Assembly (NCBI RefSeq): GCF_030035675.1
Contig: NC_084482.1
Location: 218,635,943-218,699,942 of the forward strand
Direction of reading: 5' to 3'
DNA: 64,000 bases
Source of the DNA: Rhineura floridana
Lineage: Eukaryota > Chordata > Lepidosauria > Squamata > Rhineuridae
A model generated the notes under the pieces. That model made no database searches. It was given only the letters and a program-made list of their open reading frames with translations, and had not been told where the DNA came from. Within the stretch, counting starts at the first letter, position 1. Each line of letters begins with the position of its first letter. This document shows, in pieces, positions 58,134-64,000 of the stretch. The position numbers and the translations under genes were made by a program.

Positions 58134-61100
58134 GCCCCCACCTGAGACTCACAGATTACAAAACTACATGTCATTGTAACTTTTATACATTCTTAACTTG
58201 TCATTTCAATACACTTCAGTACATGTTTCCTTACAGTATCTATTTACATTTACATTTCAGTTTTTGTTCTTTATTCATACAGGTTTTACAGAGTCATTTA
58301 TATCACGCACGTTAAGCATCTGTACTAGAGATTGATACTTATCTTCACTGAGTGGCTTCGTCAGTATGTCTGCCAACATATGCCTTGTGTCACAGTATTG
58401 TAGCTTAATGACTCCCTGTTGTATACAATCGCGAATGTGGAAATATCGCACGCTGATATGCTTTGTTCTTTTTGTGTGAGCTTCCGATGTTGCCAATGCG
58501 ATACAAGTCTGGTTGTCCTCGAATACTGTTATGGGAAATATAGTATTCACATGCACTTCTTGACCAAGTTGTGTAAACCATTGGATTTCATTACAAGCTG
58601 CAGACAGACCCACATATTCAGCCTCAGCACTGGATGTTGCTACAATATTTTGCTTTCTGCTGCACCAATCCAGTACTGAGCCATGCAATCTAAGTATAAT
58701 GCCTGTTGTAGATTTTCGACTGGCTAGGTCTCCAGCATGATCTGCATCTACATAACAGTCTATGCCTCCTTGTTTCTGTGCTGACAGCATTAATCCCTTT
58801 GTTCTTGTGCCTTTCAGGTATCTCAGCACTCTTTTGACCCCAAGCCAATCATGTTCTGATGGTTTTTCAACTTTTCTACATAAAATGCCCACGGCATTGC
58901 ATATATCTGGTCTAGATACCTTCACTAGGAATTGCAGTTTCCCTATAACATGTCTGTATAAATCTGGCTTTTCATATGCTTTGTTGCATTCTTCTTGCTG
59001 GAATGAAACTGTCATTGGTGTACTTACAGGATTGCATTCACTCATGCCACAAGTCTCTAGCAGACTATCTATCTTCCCTGTCTGCAATAGGGCAAAACCA
59101 CCATCAGTAGTGCGTATTATTTCTGTTCCTAGATATTGTGCAACTGGCCCTAGGCGCTTTGTGTCCACTTGCTGTTGTAAGCTATCAAAGAACTGTCTTT
59201 CTTCTGCTTCTCCCGGGCAAAAAAACAGAATGTCATCAACATAAATAGCACAATACGTTTTCTTGCCATTTATGTTCTTCACATACACACACGTATCAGC
59301 AACACATCTGGAAAAACCCATATCTTTTAACACTTCATCCAATCGCGTGTTCCAGCACCTCGCACTTTGACGCAAGCCATACAATGATTTATGCAATTTA
59401 CACACTAAGCCTGGTGTTTCGGTGAACCCTGCTGGCTGTTCCATGTAAATATCTTCTGTTAACACTCCATGAAGAAAGGCAGTGCTAATATCATAGTGGA
59501 ACACCTGCATTTGACTTATAGCAGCAATCTTTAGTAACAGCCTGATTGATTCGAATTTTACTACAGGCGCAAACACATTATCATAGTCAGTGCCATAAAT
59601 CTGTGTGTAGCCCTTTGCTACTAAGCGGGCTCTATATGTTGTGACTATACCAGCACTATTCCTTTTTCTCTTAAATATCCATCTACATCCCACAGCCTTT
59701 TTTCCTTCTGGCAATGTACATAGTGACCATGTTTGGTTTTTCTTTATGGCATTTAGTTCTTCTTGCATTGCAGCCTTCCATTTTTCTTGCTCAGCACGAG
59801 GTAATTGAGCAATATCAGCCAAATTAGAGGGATCTCCTGATGTATTGATTGAGGCTGAAATGGCCTCCTGGGATGGTTGTTCTACAACACATTTCTTCAC
59901 CTCAGCTTGTTTAATATCATGCACCTGTCTTATGAATGCACCATTTTTGACATTGTTGACACCAAGCTTGCACTCTACCATAAACATTTGGTTCTGTAAT
60001 TTCCCTTGCATACAGATTTCACCATCTTTTCTCACAAAACATCTATCCCCTTCAAATGTAATTTTACAACCTATTTGAGCTAGTTTTCGTACCGATAGAA
60101 TGTTATATTTTAAACCAGAAACTAATAACACATCTGTCAATATAGTTCCCAAACTACTTAACTTGAGCGTGCCTCTTGCAATTGCGTCCTGAGTCGATCC
60201 GTCAGCCAGATAAATCTTCTCCTGCACTGGCTTTGATGTGTAAAATAAACTAGAGTCTGTGATCAGGCAATTAGACGCTCCGCTGTCTAACAGCCATTTA
60301 GAGTTAATTAGTTTATTGTCCTCCTTAGTAACAAAGTTCACGCTTGTTCTCTGACGTCCAAAGTCCCTGTTATTTCTCTTCTTACTTAAACAATGTCTCT
60401 GTATATGTCCCCGGGACCCACAAAAATAACATATTTTATTCTCTTGCCTGTTTCTTTGATATTGATGTTGTTGTACAGCCTCAGTCTCCTTTAATTCAGT
60501 CTTCTTACTCTCTTGTCTCCTATTCCATTCATGTTGAAGTTTTTGTTCTACAAAGTCCAAATTTAAATTTCCGTCTGGTAAAGTTTCTAAGCTCGAGACC
60601 ATTACATCCCATTTTCAATCAAATGAAGATAACAGTATATAGACCATCTGAATGTCACTATGATGCACTCCTCTTTCTTGAAGTTCAGCAAATAATCTAC
60701 GAAATTCAGCCAGATGCTCTGTCATAGTCACTTCATCTGTAAAACGCGTCTGATAAAGTTTCCGTGCTAAACACAGCCGGCTCCCTGCGGTTTGCTGCAC
60801 ATGAGCGGCCCTTAGCTTCTCCCACATTTGATTAGCTGTCGGCTCATTACTCACCAGCAACAGTTGAGAATCAGACAGCCCCAGAGTAATAAAAGCCTTC
60901 GCTTTCTCATCTTTCTTCGTCCACGCTGCTGAAGGAGCTGCCGGAGGGGGGTTTTCTACGACATCATTCAAATCTTCTTTGATCAGAACTGCTCTCATTC
61001 TCCATTTCCAGCTGGAGTAGTTTACAGCATTCAGTCTCTCCATCGGCATCCCGGATGACAGGTTTACAGCCATGTTGTCCACTCTTACTTGCCTCTTTCT

Positions 61101-61172
61101 TGCACTTTCTTTTCTCTGCAGCAACGTCACTCGAACCCCTTACTTTGTATGATAAGCTGGGCCCATGACCCC

Positions 61173-61489
61173 TGTCGGTGTGTGCGTATAGAGATCATAC
61201 AAAGAAGAAATTCTAGGGACGCATAGATCAGTAAATAAGCCAGGCCAGGCAAGTTTCTTGTAAGAGTCTTTACTGACAAAAAACTAAAGCACAGTTCTCT
61301 CTCTCCAAACTACTTTTTTCCCCCACACCAGAGCTTCTGCAAGTTCCTGCTTATCTACTTGCCCACCAGCTGCTGACCTTGGCAAACCTGGCGCTCTGTT
61401 CTGCTCTGCTTAACCCGTTTATTGCAGGTTTCCTTCTCTCACTAGAAATCCCTGTCTGTGAGTCTTATAGCTTGCTTTACTGAACAACA
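61173..61489 (-). repeat. Copia second copy: 5' LTR
   Basis: 317 bases, starting TGTCGGTGTGTGCG. The initiator tRNA-Met site at about 61155-61172 lies immediately inside. Confidence 0.94.
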
Positions 61490-61508
61490 TGATCTGCCTC
61501 AATATAAG

Positions 61509-61945
61509 CAGGGCTGTGGAGTCGGAGTCGTGGAGTCAGAGTCAAAAGCAATTTTGGGCAGAGTCGGAGTTGGTAGAAATGTACCGACTCCGACTTCAAA
61601 ATAAATTTTGGTTGACAATTTTTTTAAAATATAAATTCAAAATGTCAAAGAAGCTTCCCATGAAGTCAGCTGTAGTTGAGCATTTCACTCAAGATGGAAA
61701 ACATTTTGTGTGTCAGTGTATGACACAGGACCCAGACAGACAAATGCTGTGATGCCAAGATCAGCACGTATTCAGGCAGCGATAAAAATGCTCCTATGAG
61801 AGCTTCCAATTTAAAAAGACATTTACAGCCCTTTCCAGGGTTGTGGAGTTGGAAGCAATTTTGGGTGGAGTCGGAGTCAGATAGTTGAAAAATAGAGGAG
61901 TCAGAGTCGGAGTCGAAGGTTTGGCGTACTGACTCCACAGCCCTG
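61509..61945 (+). mobile_element. Small hAT element with BED-finger remnant
   Basis: The ends CAGGGCTGTGGAGTC and GACTCCACAGCCCTG are perfect inverted repeats. The duplication is AATATAAG/GATATAAG (7 of 8; 61501-61508 and 61946-61953). The interior encodes SAVVEHFTQDGKHFVCQC, then after a frame change DAKI and APMRASNLKRHLQ. This fits a BED-type zinc finger, the N-terminal DNA-binding part of hAT transposases. It is a 437-base internally deleted derivative. Confidence 0.93.
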
Positions 61946-62080
61946 GATATAAGGCCCCTTCTTAGGTTCAGCTGCCCTGGTCCGCCCTCTTTTCCGGTCT
62001 CTGAAGGGAGCAGCAGAATTTAGCTTCCTCTTCTGGATTTTAACTTTTTTCTGTAATACAGAAGGATAGCACAGATATCT

Positions 62081-62182
62081 GCCTACAGCCATACCACCCT
62101 GAACAAGCCCGATCTTGTCTGATTTCAGAACCTAAGCAGGGTCAGGCCTGGTTAGTACTTGGATGGGAGAACACCTGGGACT
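62081..62182 (+). pseudogene. 5S rRNA pseudogene or 5S-derived SINE head
   Basis: GCCTACAGCCATACCACCC at the start and GTTAGTACTTGGATGGGAGA near the end follow vertebrate 5S rRNA over about the first 100 of 120 bases, with a handful of changes. The last 18 bases are missing, so it is not a working 5S gene. It runs into a (CTA)n tract and an L2 fragment. Confidence 0.85.
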
Positions 62183-62195
62183 ACGACTACTACTA

Positions 62196-62785
62196 CTACT
62201 ATTAATATTACATTTATCTATTTATTTGATTTATATCCTGCCCTTCCTCGCAGCAGGAGCCCAGGGCGGGAAACAAAAACACTACAAAATTAAAACATCA
62301 TAAAAACAAACTTTAAAACACATTAAAACAAAACATCTTCAAAAGCATTATTTAAAAAAGCTATCAAAATATCTTTTAAGATTAAAAACATTTTAAAAAA
62401 GAAAGTTTAAGAACGTATTAACAAGCAATTCCAACACAGACACAGACTGGGATAGGTCTCAAGTTAAAAGGCTTGTTGAACAAGGAATGTCTTCAAAAGG
62501 CACTGAAAAGATAGCAGAGACGGCGTCTGCCTAGTATTCAAGGGGCGGGAATTCCACAGGGTAGGTGCTGCCACACTAAAGGTCTGTTTCCTATATTGTG
62601 CAGAACGGACCTCCTGATAAGATGGTAGCTGCAGGAGGCCCTCACCTGCAGAGCGCAGTGATCGACTGGGTATAAAAGGGATGGGTGTCTTTCAGGTATC
62701 CTGGTCCCGAGCTGTATAGGGCTTTGTACACGAGAACTAGAACTTTGAACTTGGCCCGGTAGCAAATGGGCAGCCATACCGACTG
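62196..62785 (-). mobile_element. L2 LINE 3' part
   Basis: The TATATCCTGCCCTTCCTCG edge, AAACA-rich tract and GACTGGGATAGG motif are followed by older L2 sequence (GGCTTTGTACACGAGAACTAG; TTGAACTTGGCCCGG) that continues further 5' than in the other copies. Confidence 0.75.
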
Positions 62786-62789
62786 CCAT

Positions 62790-62935
62790 AGGCTTAGAGG
62801 AAGGCAATGGTAAACCACCTCTGAACACCTCTTACTATGAAAATCGTGTGTGTGTGTGTGTGTGTGTATAAAAAAAAGATTCATATGGTTGCCATAACTT
62901 GTAACTGACCTGAAGGCATATAACAACTACAGCAA
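62790..62935 (+). mobile_element. SINE or BovB tail fragment with (GT)n
   Basis: GAGGAAGGCAATGGTAAACCACC, then (GT)n at 62847-62867, and a decayed BovB-type tail (GGTTGCCATAACTTGTAAC). Confidence 0.7.
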
Positions 62936-63024
62936 TACAGCTATCTAAGAGGGCTGTGGGATTACAGTGTTTTGATTGAAATCTTTGCTTCCAAGAAGGC
63001 TCAAAAATGTTCATGTCATTAAAT

Positions 63025-63400
63025 AGGGTCAGAACGTAAGAGCCCCAAGGCTGGATCAGGCCAATGGCCCATCTAGTTCCAGCATCCCATTCTCACAGTG
63101 GCCAACCAGATCCTTCTTTGGAAGCCCACAAGTAGGGGAGAATGTTCTTGCACTCAGGTCCTGCTTGGGAATTGCAAATGCACGCAGTGCTGTTGCGCTC
63201 ATGTATGAGCCTGACAAATCTGGCTAGCGGCCATCCAGTATCTTGTTCTCGCGGTGGCCAACCAGAATGTTCTTGCACTCATCAAGTCCTGCTTGTGGGC
63301 TTACCACAGGCATCTGGTTGGCCACTGTGAGAACAGGATCCTGGACTAGATGGGCCACTAGTAGCATTTGGCAGGCTCCTCTTACGTCCTTACATGAGTG
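63025..63400. mobile_element. Two CR1 3' UTR fragments in opposite directions
   Basis: 63025-63165 is minus (GGATCAGGCCAATGGCCCATC). 63230-63400 is plus for most of its length (GGCATCTGGTTGGCCACTGTG; CTGGACTAGATGGGCCAC). Both are diverged. Confidence 0.7.
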
Positions 63401-63565
63401 CAACAGCAGTATGTGCACTTGCAAACCCCAGCTACTGGTGTTCAGCAGCATGCTCCCAGAGAAGGCTGAATGAACGTCTGGCAAGGGATGATTTCTGTTC
63501 CTAAATCTAAGTGTCCTTTCATCCCCCCCCCAAAGTAGATCTATTGAGGCAAAATCCTGTCTCAC

Positions 63566-63982
63566 CTGCTCCTTTCCCTCCTCATCATCCTCTGCCTCCT
63601 GGCTCAGGAGGAAACCTTCCGCCAGGGCCACCGCCTGGGAACTGGTCTCCGCTCCACACTCCCTGACCCAGCTCTCCATCTCCAGCGGGAGGACAGCCAG
63701 AAACCTCTCCAGGATCACCAGGTCCAGGATCTGAGTCTTCGTGCGCTTTTCAGGATTCAGCCACTGGTGGCAAAGGCTGTGGAGTCGGCTGCAAACCTCT
63801 CGGGGCCCCTCGGCCTGCTGGTAGCAAAACTGTGTAAAGCGCCATTGCTGTTCGTCCGAGCTAATGTTGGCCTCGTCCAGGATCTTGCACACTGTCCTTT
63901 CCCAGAATGCCCTTCTGCTTTTAGTCTGGATGATCTGGGGGGCTCTTCCCACTTCAGGAGCAGCTGAGTCTTCCTCTTCCAT
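63566..63982 (-). CDS. Gene B, SCAN exon with the start codon
   Basis: The start at 63982 reads [16 protein letters not shown], and the exon's 5' edge may lie beyond it. The SCAN box spans about residues 35-130: [60 protein letters not shown], then [14 protein letters not shown]. An acidic tail ends with donor GAGCAG|GTGAGA at 63566, phase 0. With its four downstream exons the coding length is 1995 bases, 664 residues, all in one open frame. The gene's promoter is outside the window. SCAN allows pairing with other SCAN factors, possibly including the product of gene A. Confidence 0.9.
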
Positions 63983-64000
63983 CTTTGGTCTGCGCTCCGA

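Larger units (their letters stand above)
57817..61489 (-). mobile_element. Ty1/copia LTR retrotransposon (second copy), incomplete fossil
   Basis: LTRs of 317 bases lie at 57817-58133 and 61173-61489 and differ at about two sites, so the insertion is very recent. The exact 5-base duplication TGATC flanks it (57812-57816 and 61490-61494). Minus-strand parts are gag (about 60.4-61.1 kb), knuckle CYFCGSRGHIQRHC, protease DSGASNC, reverse transcriptase (DISTAFLHG, YVDDILFF) and RNase H (DADHAGD, SSAEAEYVGL, EDNQTCIAL). An integrase is not recognised. The primer site next to the 5' LTR matches initiator tRNA-Met at 15 of 16 bases (GCTGGGCCCATGACCC). The purine tract GGTGGGGGC precedes the 3' LTR. 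It is a different family from the 10.5-kb copy, and is broken by few changes. Confidence 0.94.
52239..61978 (+). mobile_element. tRNA-SINE hit by three later elements
   Basis: Four pieces, 52239-52361, 57775-57816, 61495-61508 and 61954-61978, read through in order as one SINE: tRNA-like head (CGTAGTTCAGTGGTAC), CTGCCTGAAACACTGGAG, CCACTCAGTGTAGACAATAC, GTGGACCAATGATC, TGCCTCAATATAAG and the CTTCTTAGGTTC tail. Each gap is bounded by a target duplication of the inserted element. Confidence 0.88.

Overview
This window looks like nuclear DNA of a squamate reptile, probably a lizard. The evidence is the repeat mix: CR1 LINEs ending in TTCTTATG repeats, RTE/BovB LINEs, L2 LINEs, tRNA-headed Sauria-type SINEs with a BovB-like tail, many hAT miniature elements, Ty1/copia and Gmr1-like Ty3/Gypsy elements, and SCAN-KRAB-C2H2 zinc-finger genes. 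Nothing suggests prokaryotic DNA. Most of the window is transposable-element sequence.

Host genes: two paralogous SCAN-KRAB-C2H2 zinc-finger genes lie head to tail on the minus strand. Gene A has its SCAN exon at 24250-24669, two linker exons at 21176-21299 and 20570-20679, a KRAB-A exon at 20262-20388 and a zinc-finger exon at 18501-19060. Its inferred protein is 446 residues, and a candidate first exon and promoter lie near 29.9-30.06 kb. Gene B has SCAN at 63566-63982, linker exons at 51812-51914 and 50999-51084, KRAB-A at 49921-50047 and fingers at 46240-47501, giving 664 residues. In both genes the exon phases (0, 1, 0, 1) agree and the spliced frame stays open. Gene B looks functional, with ten intact fingers of eleven. 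Gene A keeps an open frame but has a degraded KRAB box and only two intact fingers.

Repeat layout: 1-1547 is a CR1 copy. 2458-4997 is a four-deep nest: hAT element, then BovB, then solo LTR, then CR1. 7.0-9.4 kb holds BovB and L2 3' parts. 9.63-13.86 kb is an L2 split by a BovB and by a young Ty1/copia element (10500-13553). 14.8-16.74 kb is a 5'-end BovB split by a CR1. 22.86-24.2 kb is an L2 split by an LTR. 30.43-37.48 kb is a second four-deep nest: SINE, then CR1, then a 5.9-kb hAT element, then a long CR1 with an almost open ORF2. 38.1-39.7 kb is a decayed hAT transposase gene. In intron 1 of gene B one SINE was hit three times: by a Gmr1-like Gypsy (52362-57769), a second young copia (57817-61489) and a small hAT element with a BED-finger remnant (61509-61945).

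Connections: SCAN is thought to descend from the capsid region of a Gmr1-like Gypsy gag, and the Gypsy element inside the SCAN gene's intron has a gag stretch that visibly resembles the SCAN box. LTR elements are treated here as fossils. Exon boundaries, families and target-site duplications were read by eye, without alignment software.
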